The notes beneath the pieces were generated by a model. It had not been told where the DNA came from, did not search any database, and was given only the letters and a program-made list of their open reading frames with translations. The position numbers and the translations under genes are program-made. A DNA stretch of 37,831 nucleotides from a virus: IMG/VR virus record IMGVR_UViG_3300046171_000019, positions 1-37,831 of that record, one strand, 5' to 3'. Of the stretch, positions 20,232 through 28,603 are shown piece by piece. Within the stretch, counting starts at the first letter, position 1, and each line of letters begins with the position of its first letter.

Positions 20232-20603
20232 ATGATAGATAAATTAATACAGCCCGTGAGTAAGTTATTAGATAAATTTATTCCTGATGCTGATACTAAA
20301 CAAAAGATTGCACATGAGATTGCAACTATGTCGCAAAAGCATATTCACGAAATTGCTAAAGCACAAATAGATGTAAATAAAGAAGAAGCTAAAGGTAACT
20401 GGTTTCAATCATCTTGGCGACCAGCAACAGCTTGGGTATGTGTTGCAGGTTTCGCAGTCAACTTTTTAATTAGTCCTTTACTTGCACCTTTTGGTATTGA
20501 AGTACCACAAGCAGATACATCTACTATGCTACCTGTATTAATGGGTATGTTAGGATTAGGTGGTATGAGGTCTTTTGAAAGAATTAAAGGAGTAGGTAAG
20601 TAA
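20232..20603 (+). CDS. Holin, 3TM / gene-transfer-agent type
   Basis: The product has 123 residues. A polar helical N-terminus (KQKIAHEIATMSQKHIHEIAKAQ) leads into a conserved GNWFQSSWRPATAW block and a transmembrane segment (WVCVAGFAVNFLISPLLAPFG, about residues 73-93), then a second hydrophobic stretch (TMLPVLMGMLGLGGM) and the ending RSFERIKG. This pattern is that of the 3TM holin family (PF11351-like) known from gene transfer agents and marine phages. It starts 1 base after the lysozyme stop behind AGGAG, and its stop overlaps the next start (TAATG). It would open the inner membrane for the lysozyme. Confidence 0.8.
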   Translation: MIDKLIQPVSKLLDKFIPDADTKQKIAHEIATMSQKHIHEIAKAQIDVNKEEAKGNWFQSSWRPATAWVCVAGFAVNFLISPLLAPFGIEVPQADTSTMLPVLMGMLGLGGMRSFERIKGVGK

Positions 20604-20890
20604 TGACTAGGATAGCTAAAGTTGATGATAAGTCAAGTTTAAATATATCACTTAGCTATCTTCTGCAAATCATTGGTGTGATAGCTGTAGCTGTTTGGGG
20701 TTATGCATACACTACTGAAAAAATAGATTTCAATGAAAGAGAAATACAAAACCTAAGAGCCAATCAAAATAAGTATATATTTCCTGATATAAGAGTATTG
20801 GAAGAACAGGTAATACAACTAGAAAAAGACGTTATTATATTAAGAACAGAACTGGAGGCGTACAAGAAACAAAATGCAAATAATAAATAA
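20603..20890 (+). CDS. Small membrane protein with coiled coil, possible spanin-like lysis protein (95 aa)
   Basis: One transmembrane segment (residues 19-36, LLQIIGVIAVAVWGYAYT) is followed by a long heptad-rich helix (VLEEQVIQLEKDVIILRTELEAY). This is the topology of inner-membrane spanins (Rz-like), which span the periplasm at the last step of lysis. It sits directly after the holin with an overlapping stop/start. No partner lipoprotein was found, so the spanin idea is only topological. Confidence 0.65.
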   Translation: MTRIAKVDDKSSLNISLSYLLQIIGVIAVAVWGYAYTTEKIDFNEREIQNLRANQNKYIFPDIRVLEEQVIQLEKDVIILRTELEAYKKQNANNK

Positions 20891-21236
20891 AATAAAAAAC
20901 ACAGAGTTCTATCAAAACTGGACAAAGGCATTTGCTGTTTGTTACCCAATGATGGTTGAAGGTGATTTATCAGCATTAACCTTTACACATTTTTGGAAAG
21001 CTAATGTTACTGGTATTATTGCAGCTACTCTAGCTTCACTAACTAAGAAGTCTTGGTATCAAAACTTTATGCAACATAAATATGCACCGGCAATTATTCT
21101 AGGTGTTTGTACTTTTGTAGCAGATTTATTAGTACATCCAACTCACTTTGGTCCGTTTTGGACTGAAGCTCTAGCAACAGGAGTTGGTGCAGGTTTGTTA
21201 TCGGCTTTCTTTATTTACAAACCTTTATCAAAATAA
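20874..21236 (+). CDS. Polytopic membrane protein in the lysis cluster (120 aa)
   Basis: It overlaps the preceding gene by 17 bases. Hydrophobic stretches lie near residues 44-58 (NVTGIIAATLASLTK), 70-88 (YAPAIILGVCTFVADLLVH) and 98-116 (EALATGVGAGLLSAFFIYK), suggesting two or three membrane helices. I do not recognise the family. Its place among lysis genes makes a second holin or an antiholin possible. The ribosome-binding site (GGAGG near 20854) is rather far from the ATG, so translation may depend on coupling. Confidence 0.65.
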   Translation: MQIINKIKNTEFYQNWTKAFAVCYPMMVEGDLSALTFTHFWKANVTGIIAATLASLTKKSWYQNFMQHKYAPAIILGVCTFVADLLVHPTHFGPFWTEALATGVGAGLLSAFFIYKPLSK

Positions 21237-21238
21237 AT

Positions 21239-21325
21239 ATGAAAGAAAAGATTAAATTAGAAATACCTGTTATAACTATATTTATATTCTTATTTATAGT
21301 AAGTATACTAGAACAACTACAATGA
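21239..21325 (+). CDS. 28-residue single-pass membrane peptide
   Basis: ATG 21239 begins 2 bases after the previous stop, and the stop overlaps the next start as ATGA (21322-21325). The peptide is MKEKIKLEIPVIT followed by IFIFLFIVSILEQLQ, a charged head and one hydrophobic helix. Coupling on both sides makes it credible despite its size. It is perhaps a holin-accessory peptide; the function is unknown. Confidence 0.5.
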   Translation: MKEKIKLEIPVITIFIFLFIVSILEQLQ

Positions 21326-21498
21326 AGATAGACGATAAAAAAATATTACAAGTAGTTAATCTTTCTCCGAGTGAATCTTGGATAGAAAAGATTGTAGATA
21401 TACATCCAATGAAACAAATTACTATAGCTTCTATAGTTCAAGTAGCTGTATTTGGTTTTATGTTGTTAGCTTTTTGGATAAACGATAAACTATTATAA
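21322..21498 (+). CDS. 58-residue membrane protein, last gene of the late operon
   Basis: It starts within the ATGA overlap and ends at TAA 21496-21498, just before the terminator. A soluble head (SPSESWIEKIVDIHPMKQ) is followed by a transmembrane helix (IASIVQVAVFGFMLLAFWI). I do not recognise it. Together with the four genes before it, it makes a run of five small membrane proteins after the lysozyme. Confidence 0.55.
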   Translation: MKIDDKKILQVVNLSPSESWIEKIVDIHPMKQITIASIVQVAVFGFMLLAFWINDKLL

Positions 21499-21525
21499 AA
21501 TTAAAACCAACATTTAAAAGTTAAA

Positions 21526-21560
21526 AGCTCTGCATTATTTTTAATACAGAGCTATTTTTT
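21526..21560. terminator. Bidirectional intrinsic terminator between the converging operons
   Basis: AGCTCTG (21526-21532) pairs with CAGAGCT (21547-21553); after one mismatch ATTA/TAAT adds four more pairs below a TTTT loop. On the plus strand the stem is followed by ATTTTTTT. On the minus strand it is followed by TTTTAACTTTTA. It lies between the last plus-strand gene and the last minus-strand gene and can stop polymerase from both sides. Confidence 0.85.
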
Positions 21561-21778
21561 TAGTTTAAAGAATTAAGTTCTCTTTGAAAATAATCATGTA
21601 AGTTTTCTAACTTAGCTTTACCGTTTCTAATAATAGTTTTCATAAGAGGTCTATCCTCAATAGGAAAAACCTCATCAACCATATCTTCCGGTAACAAACT
21701 AAACTCTGTTACTATTTTATTATCTCTTGTTAAAAGTATTTTAAAGCTTACTAAATTAGCTTCTGATTTATTAATCAT
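21560..21778 (-). CDS. Hypothetical protein, last gene of the replication operon (72 aa)
   Basis: The start overlaps the end of the ribonucleotide reductase small-subunit gene by 8 bases, and the stop abuts the terminator. The product (MINKSEANLVSFKILLTRDNK...) is mixed charged and helical toward the C-terminus, with no membrane segment or metal motif. I do not recognise it. Operon membership behind nrdB is the only functional hint. Confidence 0.6.
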   Translation of the reverse strand: MINKSEANLVSFKILLTRDNKIVTEFSLLPEDMVDEVFPIEDRPLMKTIIRNGKAKLENLHDYFQRELNSLN

Positions 21779-22756
21779 TTGACTCCTCTAAGTTTGTAAA
21801 TTTAATATTGTCTTGTCTACCACGTAACCCAGCTTTCATATAAGTAGTGGCTCGTCCTTCAAAAAAGTTCTGATGTTCTACTCCGGTAACTTCATCAATC
21901 CAACCAAGAGGATTTTCTCTTTGGTCATAGTTAGTCTTAAGACCAAGTTGAAGTAACCTTCTATCAGCTATGTATCTATTGTAAGCATACATATCTTTTT
22001 TAGTTAGTCCTTGAATGTCTCCCATATCAAATACTAAATCTAAAAACTTATCTTCAAGTTCTACCATATGTCTACATATCTCATATAGTTCTTTCTTGAA
22101 ATCATCTGTCCATATTTCTATGTTCTCTTTTATAAACTCTCTAAACAACTTTGTCATTGCTTCAACGTGCATAGACTCATCACGGATAGAATAGGTAACT
22201 ATCTGACCCATACCTTTCATCTTACCGAACCTTGGAAAGTTTAACAAGATTGCAAAGCTACTGAACAACTGTAGTCCTTCTGTAAAAGCTGAATAGACTG
22301 CTAAAGTTTTTGCAATGCTTTCTTTCTTAGCTTTAGAAGGTTTAAAGTTACCAACATAATCATGCTTGTCTGACATCTCTTCATACTCTGCAAAAGCTTT
22401 GTACTCTATCTCAGGCATTCCAACTGTATCAAGTAATAAGCTGTAAGCATGTTGATGTATTGATTCCATGTTTGCAAAAGAACCCATCATCATTCTTGCT
22501 TCAGGCTTTCTTAAACAAAGGCATATACTTATCTATATATCCTGCACCTACATCTACATCTGACTGTGTAAACAATCTGAAATATTTGTGTAAGTAAATT
22601 CTTTTCTATATCTGTAAGTTCTTGCCAAGTCTTAACGTCTGTATGTAATGGAACAGACTCAGGCATCCAATGCATTTGATTCTGTAATACATAGTAGTCA
22701 AACATCCACGGATATTCAAACGGTTTATAGTAGTCTCTAGTTTTTAGTAAGCTCAT
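21771..22756 (-). CDS. nrdB: Ribonucleotide reductase class I, small (beta) subunit; two 1-base insertions
   Basis: It carries the iron centre and tyrosyl radical that drive reduction of ribonucleotides. Visible motifs: EKNLLTQIFRLFTQSDVDVGAGY (after correction), MESIHQHAYS, which gives the ExxH metal ligands with the radical tyrosine four residues after the His as in E. coli, and SIRDESMHVEAM for the second metal pair. The uncorrected frame breaks twice: an extra base in TTTCAG (about 22580) and an extra base in AAAGCC (about 22509). Removing both gives 327 residues, a normal viral size. It overlaps the small gene upstream by 20 bases, and the large subunit lies just beyond. The enzyme supplies dNTPs for phage DNA synthesis. 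Confidence 0.9.
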
Positions 22757-22868
22757 TTTTCTTTTCCTTTTTCTTTTTGTTGTTAAATATTTTATCCCAA
22801 TTCTCTTTGTATTTTTTCTCGTTAGGGTTCCTACGTCTAGAACCTTTTCCTCCGTGCCACTGACTCAT
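22737..22868 (-). CDS. 43-residue basic protein between nrdA and nrdB
   Basis: ATG 22868 overlaps the end of nrdA, and the stop lies inside the start of nrdB, so all three are coupled. The sequence begins MSQWHGGKGSRRRNP and continues with a Trp-containing helix (YKENWDKIF) and a Lys-rich tail. Short proteins with this GGKGS...NWDKIF pattern are familiar to me from many phages, often near nucleotide or DNA-metabolism genes, but have no known function. Confidence 0.7.
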   Translation of the reverse strand: MSQWHGGKGSRRRNPNEKKYKENWDKIFNNKKKKEKKNELTKN

Positions 22869-24763
22869 TATCCCTCACAAGCAAGACACTCAGTATCTTC
22901 TAAATTAATTCTAGGTACTTTAACATTTACATTCTCTACAGTTCTTGCTGCATTAGAACGGAAATAGTAAAGCGATTTCAGTTTGTTCATACCATACCAA
23001 TGAACATCATTTACATACTGCATGTATTCATCATGTACTTCTTGAGGTTCTGTAGCTTTTGGTAAAGTAAAGAATAGATTAACTGACTGTGCTTGACAAA
23101 TAAACTCTTGTCTTTTGTAAGCATGTTCAACAATCCATATTTGATTTATCTCATTAGCTGTTTTAAATATTTCTTTCTCATCATCAGTAAGAACATCTAA
23201 ATGTTGAACAGAACCATCACTACCTGATATATCTTTCCAAAGATTCTCTAACTCTTTACCTTTTAATCCTTTAGATTTTAAAAGCTTTTCAAGGTATTTA
23301 TTTTTTACTTGATAGCTTCCGGATAAAGTTTTGTGAGTATAGCAGTTAGCACGATAAGGCTCAATGCTAGGAGAAGTCCCACTACAAATGATACCGCTAC
23401 TAGCATTAGGAGCAATAGCAAGGAGATTAGCATTCCGCTTACCGCTACCATGGATATCAGGAGCCTCGCCCCTTTCAATAGCCAACTCTTTAGTTGCTTC
23501 TGTCGCTTTGAGTTTAATGTAAGTAAATGCCTTAAAGTTAAACCCAGTTGCGTAAATGCCCTCAAAAGGAAGTGACCTACGTTGAAGATAAGCATGGAAA
23601 CCCATAGCACCAAGACCGAGACTTCTTTCTCGATACGCTGAGTAGGCACTCTTGGTAAAGCCTTCTTTACCTTCTTTAACATATTTTTGAAAGCGTTTAA
23701 AATTCGCACTATATTCTCCTAGTTGTGTTGTATCTATTGCATTGTCAATATAATGTTGGATTATATTATCAAGCATGGTTATTAAATCTTGTATAAAGTT
23801 ATCGTCCTTTGACCAGTCATCAAAGTGTTCCAAGTTTACAGAAGATAAACAACATACTGCTGTTCTTTCTTCATCAGTTGGTAAAGTTATTTCAGAACAT
23901 AAGTTACTTTGACGTATCTTAAGTCCTAAATCTTTTTGTTGTTTAGGTAAAGCTTCATTACATTTATCAATGTTGACCATGTAAGGCTCACCTGTTTCAG
24001 CTCTAGCATTTATTATCTGCCACCATAGTTCTCTAGCATTAATAGTCTTAACAGCTTCGTTAGTCTTAGGGTCAATCAATCTCCAGTCTTCATCATTTTG
24101 TACAGCTTGTAAAAATGCATTAGTAATATTTATACCGTTATGAAGATTAAGATTCTTTCTGTTTATATCTCCACCAGATTCTTTTCTCATGTTAATAAAC
24201 TCTTCAATCTCCGGATGAGATATATCCATGTAAGCTGCATAAGAACCACGTCTTGTTGTGCCTTGATTAAAGGCTAACATCTGTGAGTCTACTACGTGGA
24301 TGAAAGGAATAGAACCAGTAGAACGACTGCCATGAGTAGTTGAAATACCGTTGCTCCTAATATCGCCCCAATATCCACCGATGCCTCCACCCGAACTTGC
24401 CAACCATATGTTCTCATCATAGTGAGCAGATAAACCACCCCTGCTGTCAGGAACATAATTGAGGAAACAACTGATAGGAAGCCCACGAGTGGTACCCCCG
24501 TTACTAAGAATAGGAGTGCTGAACATGAACCAACGAGAGGAAGCGTAGTTATAAAGTCTTTGAGCCAACTCAAAATCGGTCTCTCCTTTGAATGTTGCTC
24601 CGAAGACGGAGGCTCTTGCGAATGCTTCTTGTGCATGTGTTTCTCCTTCCCAAAAATATCTATCTTTGAGTGTGTCTAAACTAAATTTATCAAATTCTTT
24701 TTCTTTATCATAGTTTATTTCAATTCCTAAGTAAGGCTTAGTTCCTATCTTATCTTCAACCAT
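22868..24763 (-). CDS. nrdA: Ribonucleotide reductase class I, large (alpha) subunit
   Basis: The catalytic subunit (631 residues) reduces ribonucleoside diphosphates. Seen directly: first active-site Cys in LPISCFLNYV (C99); N287-C289-E291 in SNLCSEI, the standard Asn-Cys-Glu triad; a second active-site Cys in CCLSSVNL (C304 or C305); PNASSGIICSGTSPSIEP; the radical-transfer Tyr pair in LYYFRS; and a C-terminal redox pair ECLACEG. The protein begins directly in the catalytic domain, so the regulatory ATP-cone is absent, a common feature in phages that escape dATP inhibition (family knowledge). Ribosome-binding site AAGGA. The start overlaps the DUF3310-like gene. Confidence 0.95.
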   Translation of the reverse strand: MVEDKIGTKPYLGIEINYDKEKEFDKFSLDTLKDRYFWEGETHAQEAFARASVFGATFKGETDFELAQRLYNYASSRWFMFSTPILSNGGTTRGLPISCFLNYVPDSRGGLSAHYDENIWLASSGGGIGGYWGDIRSNGISTTHGSRSTGSIPFIHVVDSQMLAFNQGTTRRGSYAAYMDISHPEIEEFINMRKESGGDINRKNLNLHNGINITNAFLQAVQNDEDWRLIDPKTNEAVKTINARELWWQIINARAETGEPYMVNIDKCNEALPKQQKDLGLKIRQSNLCSEITLPTDEERTAVCCLSSVNLEHFDDWSKDDNFIQDLITMLDNIIQHYIDNAIDTTQLGEYSANFKRFQKYVKEGKEGFTKSAYSAYRERSLGLGAMGFHAYLQRRSLPFEGIYATGFNFKAFTYIKLKATEATKELAIERGEAPDIHGSGKRNANLLAIAPNASSGIICSGTSPSIEPYRANCYTHKTLSGSYQVKNKYLEKLLKSKGLKGKELENLWKDISGSDGSVQHLDVLTDDEKEIFKTANEINQIWIVEHAYKRQEFICQAQSVNLFFTLPKATEPQEVHDEYMQYVNDVHWYGMNKLKSLYYFRSNAARTVENVNVKVPRINLEDTECLACEG

Positions 24764-25028
24764 TGTCTTGTTCCTTATTGTTTACGTAGATTGCTATTAT
24801 AGCATAGTGTATTATTTTATATAAGTCTAAGTTGTTCTTTCCGTCTTTCTTTCCAAACCTCATAGCATACTTCATAATGTTTCCAAGACAGAATCCTTCT
24901 CCGTATCCAGAATCAATTATCATATCAGTTGCTTGGTACTTACCGTTAGCATAGTGTTGAGCATATGTATTACCTACGTATGCTTTTAGTTCATTTAGTA
25001 TTTTATCTTCGTTAAATTTATAATTCAC
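24756..25028 (-). CDS. DUF3310-like small protein (GTG start)
   Basis: After frame correction of the gene upstream this is a separate gene of 90 residues. I chose GTG 25028 because GGAGG lies 8 bases before it and it overlaps the endonuclease stop by 11 bases. The body YQATDMIIDSG...GFCLGNIMKYAMRFGKK...LYKIIHYAIIAI matches the DUF3310 pattern seen in many phages, sometimes labelled nucleotide kinase without proof. Without correction the frame reads as a C-terminal fusion to endonuclease I, which I consider an artefact. It sits next to nrdA, so a nucleotide-related role is plausible. Confidence 0.7.
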   Translation of the reverse strand: MNYKFNEDKILNELKAYVGNTYAQHYANGKYQATDMIIDSGYGEGFCLGNIMKYAMRFGKKDGKNNLDLYKIIHYAIIAIYVNNKEQDNG

Positions 25029-25451
25029 TTTTCCATTCCTCCGGTAATGTCTCTTCACTATACCATGTAAAATTATTTGTCTCTGCCCATTCAGCATGAG
25101 TTCTTTTTGTTTTATCTTTCTTACCTTTGCACCCGGCATAGGTGAGTAAGGTTTTTGAAAAAGAAAAACTAACTCATAATTATCAGGTAAAGCTTTTCTA
25201 ATATGTAAGTACTTACTATACTCTGCATAGTCCCAGAACCTACCTTTAGCTTCTAGTAATATTGTTTTACCATCTATAACTTTTACAAAGTCTGCTTCAT
25301 ACTTATGTTGAACAACATACTCTATAGTATCCCAATGATGTTTCCAATCCTTGAGAAGTGTTTGATGTATATCATATTCCCAAGCACTATCGTATCCTTT
25401 AGGTACGTTAATCTTTTTAGGTCTTGGCTTTCTTGGTACTCTTCTAGGCAT
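25018..25451 (-). CDS. Endonuclease I, Holliday-junction resolvase (T7 gp3-like); one base missing
   Basis: It resolves branched DNA and degrades host DNA in T7. The PD-(D/E)XK core is complete: E25 (AWEYD), D54 (YEADFV), E67 and K69 (LLEAKGRF), matching T7 E20, D55, E65 and K67. The frame is right up to SPMPG. Restoring one G in the GGG run at 25132-25134 then gives GCKGKKDKTKRTHAEWAETNNFTWYSEE with an ending EEWKSEL and TAA at 25018-25020, the expected endonuclease I C-terminus. Total 144 residues, against 149 in T7. Lys/Arg-rich N-terminus. Confidence 0.9.
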
Positions 25452-25692
25452 TCAAATCTTCCAAAGTAATGTTTGGATTATTCTTTACCTTTTTATAAAA
25501 CCATCTAAGACTATATGCACTTAACATAAATCTATTGTTAGCAAAGATATGTGTTTGTTCTGGTAGAAACTCATGTAAGTTTTTCTTAGTAATCTTAGTA
25601 GCATCTTCTCCTTCAGGTACCATAGTTCTTATCCAACTAATAAGAAGTTCTTCTGCTTTTCTTCTTAAGGCTTTTGCTTTTCTACCATTCAT
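25444..25692 (-). CDS. Hypothetical basic protein (82 aa)
   Basis: It overlaps both neighbours by a few bases (ATGA type on the upstream side). MNGRKAKALRRKAEELL starts a helical basic segment, followed by ITKKNLHEFLPEQTHIF and SLRWFYKKVKNNP. I have seen similar RKAKALRR proteins between nuclease genes in T7-like marine phages, but no function is established. A nucleic-acid-binding helper of the flanking nucleases is possible. Confidence 0.65.
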   Translation of the reverse strand: MNGRKAKALRRKAEELLISWIRTMVPEGEDATKITKKNLHEFLPEQTHIFANNRFMLSAYSLRWFYKKVKNNPNITLEDLNA

Positions 25693-26564
25693 ATCTGTGT
25701 AACCTCTATAACATTAGGTGGTTTAGGTACTTGAGTTAAGTATCTATAACCTGTTGAATATTTAAACACCCTTAAACCTTTACCATCGTTAGCATCTTTA
25801 TGACATTCAAACTTATGTCTACAGTATACACAACCTCTAGCAAGTTTCATGTTACCAGACTTACCATCTGGTTCGTCATCATAACATTTATCAGGAGGAG
25901 TAGATAACTTAACAGCTTTTTTAATATCAGTTATTTTCTTTTTGATATTAGGCTTATCAAAGTTATCAGGTTTAAACATAGCTAACTCCCCAGACTCTTT
26001 GTTGAGAGCAAGGAAGCCACCGTTCTTAGTTCCTTCTGCTTGTTCGTATCCTGCAAGTTGAGCCATGTAACCAAAAGCATCATCCTCTGCTAGTGTTCCG
26101 TCTCTAAACTTTTTAAATGCAAAACCAGAAGCAGTCTTTACATCTACAACTTCTCCATCAATAACACAGTCCATGTGTCCTTTGATTCCGGATACAGTTA
26201 TTTCTTTTTGTTCATTAGTAACTTCATGTCCAGATAACTTAACAAGAAATAAAACTATCTCTTCAAGTAAGTGTCCGTATAAGAACTTAATAAAAGTAGG
26301 AGGAGATATAACCTCTGTTGAATCAGATTCAGAGTTCATCTCATACCATAACTGTCTAGGCTGTTTGCCTATGTTAGACATACGTAAAGAAGGTTTACCT
26401 CTAGGAGAAGGGTGAGACCAAGCGTAGAGAATCTCTTTCATGGACTCTCCAAACTGCTCAATAGTATCCTCATCTATGTCAAGATGTTCTCCTTTTCCTA
26501 GAGCCGACAATTTATTATATATATCTTCTACTAATGTGTCAAGTGTTTTTGATTTCTTTTTCAT
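25689..26564 (-). CDS. Cas4/RecB-like PD-(D/E)XK exonuclease with Fe-S-type cysteines
   Basis: The product has 291 residues. Nuclease core: H98/E101 region (YGHLLEE), D132 (KGHMDCV), D141 and K143 (VVDVKTA), and the QxxxY motif Q169-Y173 (QLAGY). Four cysteines, C227, C245, C248 and C254 (GCVYCRHKFEC), fit the 4Fe-4S cluster of Cas4/AddB-type exonucleases, although all four lie C-terminal to the core here. In T7-like marine phages this enzyme stands where T7 has its gp6 exonuclease, so it probably removes primers, degrades host DNA and aids recombination. Its stop overlaps the next gene (ATGA). Confidence 0.85.
   Translation of the reverse strand: MKKKSKTLDTLVEDIYNKLSALGKGEHLDIDEDTIEQFGESMKEILYAWSHPSPRGKPSLRMSNIGKQPRQLWYEMNSESDSTEVISPPTFIKFLYGHLLEEIVLFLVKLSGHEVTNEQKEITVSGIKGHMDCVIDGEVVDVKTASGFAFKKFRDGTLAEDDAFGYMAQLAGYEQAEGTKNGGFLALNKESGELAMFKPDNFDKPNIKKKITDIKKAVKLSTPPDKCYDDEPDGKSGNMKLARGCVYCRHKFECHKDANDGKGLRVFKYSTGYRYLTQVPKPPNVIEVTQI
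26514..26542 (-). promoter_or_regulatory. Perfect-consensus sigma70-like site inside the exonuclease gene
   Basis: On the minus strand TTGACA (26542-26537), 17 bases and TATAAT (26519-26514). It lies about 20-50 bases inside the exonuclease coding sequence, so it could drive the nuclease/RNR genes downstream, but the coding constraint means the match may be partly accidental. Confidence 0.35.
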
Positions 26565-26565
26565 A

Positions 26566-26883
26566 TTATTTTCTATGTTTTACAAATTTAAGTTTACGAG
26601 TCTGTGAATTAAACATTAACAACTGTACTCCTGCTTCAACTTGTTCACGAGTTCTACCTGTACACTTAGTTAAATTATTACCTGTATCTTTATGTAATTG
26701 AGGCTGTGCTGTTTTAACATCTATTAAAATTATATCTCCTTTAGAATCTCTTGCTACTAAATCAGCAAGACCTGTACATCCACAATTTTTAAATACTTCA
26801 TAACCGTTGTCCCATAACCAAGTTACTGCATAGAACTCAGCCATGTCTCCTTTTCTACTATCGCAATGCTTAGTGGGTTTCAC
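26566..26883 (-). CDS. PD-(D/E)XK endonuclease-like protein (105 aa)
   Basis: The short protein shows a Holliday-junction-resolvase-like nuclease core: RKGDMAEFYAVTWLWDNGYEV (E16 in a helix after KGD), GLADLVARD (D41) and ILIDVKTAQ (D55, K57). The rest is helical with a basic C-terminus. Its start lies inside the 3' end of the polymerase gene (14-base overlap), which places it in the replication operon. It may act on branched or damaged DNA alongside endonuclease I; the substrate is unknown. The nuclease fold call is good, the subfamily is not determined. Confidence 0.75.
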   Translation of the reverse strand: MKPTKHCDSRKGDMAEFYAVTWLWDNGYEVFKNCGCTGLADLVARDSKGDIILIDVKTAQPQLHKDTGNNLTKCTGRTREQVEAGVQLLMFNSQTRKLKFVKHRK

Positions 26884-28601
26884 TCCAGTTACCTCCTATT
26901 TTATATTCACCATCAAGAGGACATCTAAGATTAAAATGTTCTCCTGCTTTTATAATACTATCAACAGCAAACTCACCAATAAAATCTGCTTGTTCTTTAG
27001 GAACTTCTATCTGCCATTCATCGTGGATGTTAGCAACAAACTTATAAGGTACTGCATTTAATTTTAATACATCATCAAGTATTGATAATGCTTTCTTCAT
27101 AACGATAGCACCTGCTCCTTGAAGCAAAGTGTTCAATGCAGAATGAGCATTACGTATGTAAAGCTTTCTACCATCTATACCTTTGAGATATTTCTTTGAA
27201 GCTGCTCTCTGTACTCTATCTCTAAGAGATTTAAATGCAGGGTTATTATCGAAGAAATGTTCTCTAGCTCGTTTACCATCTGCTGTATTTCCTTCAACCA
27301 CTTTTCCAAGCTTCTCATCTCCTGCTCCGTACATGAGTGCATAGATGAATGTCTTCGCCTGATTTCTTGATTTAAGTTTTGCAGCTCTTTGATTAGCTGT
27401 GTGTATGTCTCCATCTAAAATCTCCTTGATATAAGTTTCATCATTCATATAGTGTGCTAACATTCTTAGCTCTAAACCACTAGCATCAACTCCGAGTAAT
27501 ACATTACCCTCATCAACAATCCAACATGCTCTACATTCTGAACCATAAGGACTGTGAACTGAAGGTACTTGTGCCATGTTAGGACTTCTGTGTGTCATTC
27601 TACCGGTGATAGCACCGTTAGGTATAACAAAACCATGCACACGTCCATCCTCTTGCACCGCTTCAACCCAAGAATCAACTTGAGCTATACGTTTTTGTAT
27701 TAATAAAAAGTCTGCTATAAGTTTAGCTTCACGGATATGAGTAACTTCTGATAGAGTTTTCTCATCTACAATAGGCTGACCTGTAGGAGTAAACCTCTCA
27801 GGTTTCCAACCAAAGTCAACAAGATATTCACCAATCTGTTTACGACTACCAAGATTAAACTCTTGTAAAGTCTGTCTCATAAAAGGCTCAAAGTTATTAG
27901 TATCTATACATCTTTGATACTCATCATCAGTAAGTCCACGTTTAGATAAGTCACCATCTTTTTTAATGTAAGGTGTAACTAATTTATCATCTACCCATTT
28001 AGGTTTGAAAGTACTTGTGAACTTCATCTTCAATCTGTTGAGACTTTTCTCTAAGTTCTGCAAGTAATACTAGTGCAGATTCCATGTCAAACATGAAACC
28101 GTTTTCTTCTTGTTGTTTAATTATTCTTGCAACGTCTTGTTCAAGTTCAATAGATTGTTTACTAAAACCTTTTGACTCATTACGAAGTGAGTTATAGACA
28201 AGAGTATTTAACTGAACATCACGAACACAATAGTCTAACATCTGTGTAGAATAATTCTGATAGTCTTCAAAGTCTATCTTAGAAAGACCAAGCTTATATC
28301 CCCACTTCTCTAAACTATGACCACCCTCTCTTGTAGGGTTAAACAATCTAGAAAGAACAAGTGTATCAATAAGTTCTTTGTCTCTAAGTTTTATACCTGC
28401 AAACTTTTCTACCATAGGAATATCAAATCCTATAATGTTATGACCTATCAGCCTATCTGCTTTAGATAAAAGCTCGTAGCCTTCTTGCAAGTTGCTTGGA
28501 GGAAACTTAAATATCTCTCCAGAGTTTGCATCTTGAGCTACAAGACAATGTATCTTAGTGGCTTTAAGGTCATCAGTTTCTATGTCAAATACTAAATCCA
28601 T
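26870..28601 (-). CDS. DNA polymerase, family A (T7-like), with 3'-5' exonuclease domain; one inserted base
   Basis: It replicates the phage genome. Exonuclease motifs: D6-E8 (FDIET), D60 (HNIIGFD), Y124-D128 (YCVRD). Polymerase motif A VDASGLELR, motif B RNQAKTFIYALMYGAG, motif C NIHDEWQ. Uncorrected, the frame breaks where an N-terminal part (ending VHKYFQT) meets a C-terminal part. Removing one T from the TTT at 28004-28006 (plus strand) restores YFQPKWVDDKLVTPY and one protein of 576 residues. It is shorter than T7 polymerase (704) and lacks an obvious extended thioredoxin-binding insert, as in several marine podoviruses. It starts 3 bases after the helicase stop. Confidence 0.95.
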
Positions 28602-28603
28602 AA

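Noticed and set aside
23305-23709. 134-residue frame inside nrdA on the same strand
   Set aside because: Out-of-frame shadow of a well-conserved gene; no start signal.
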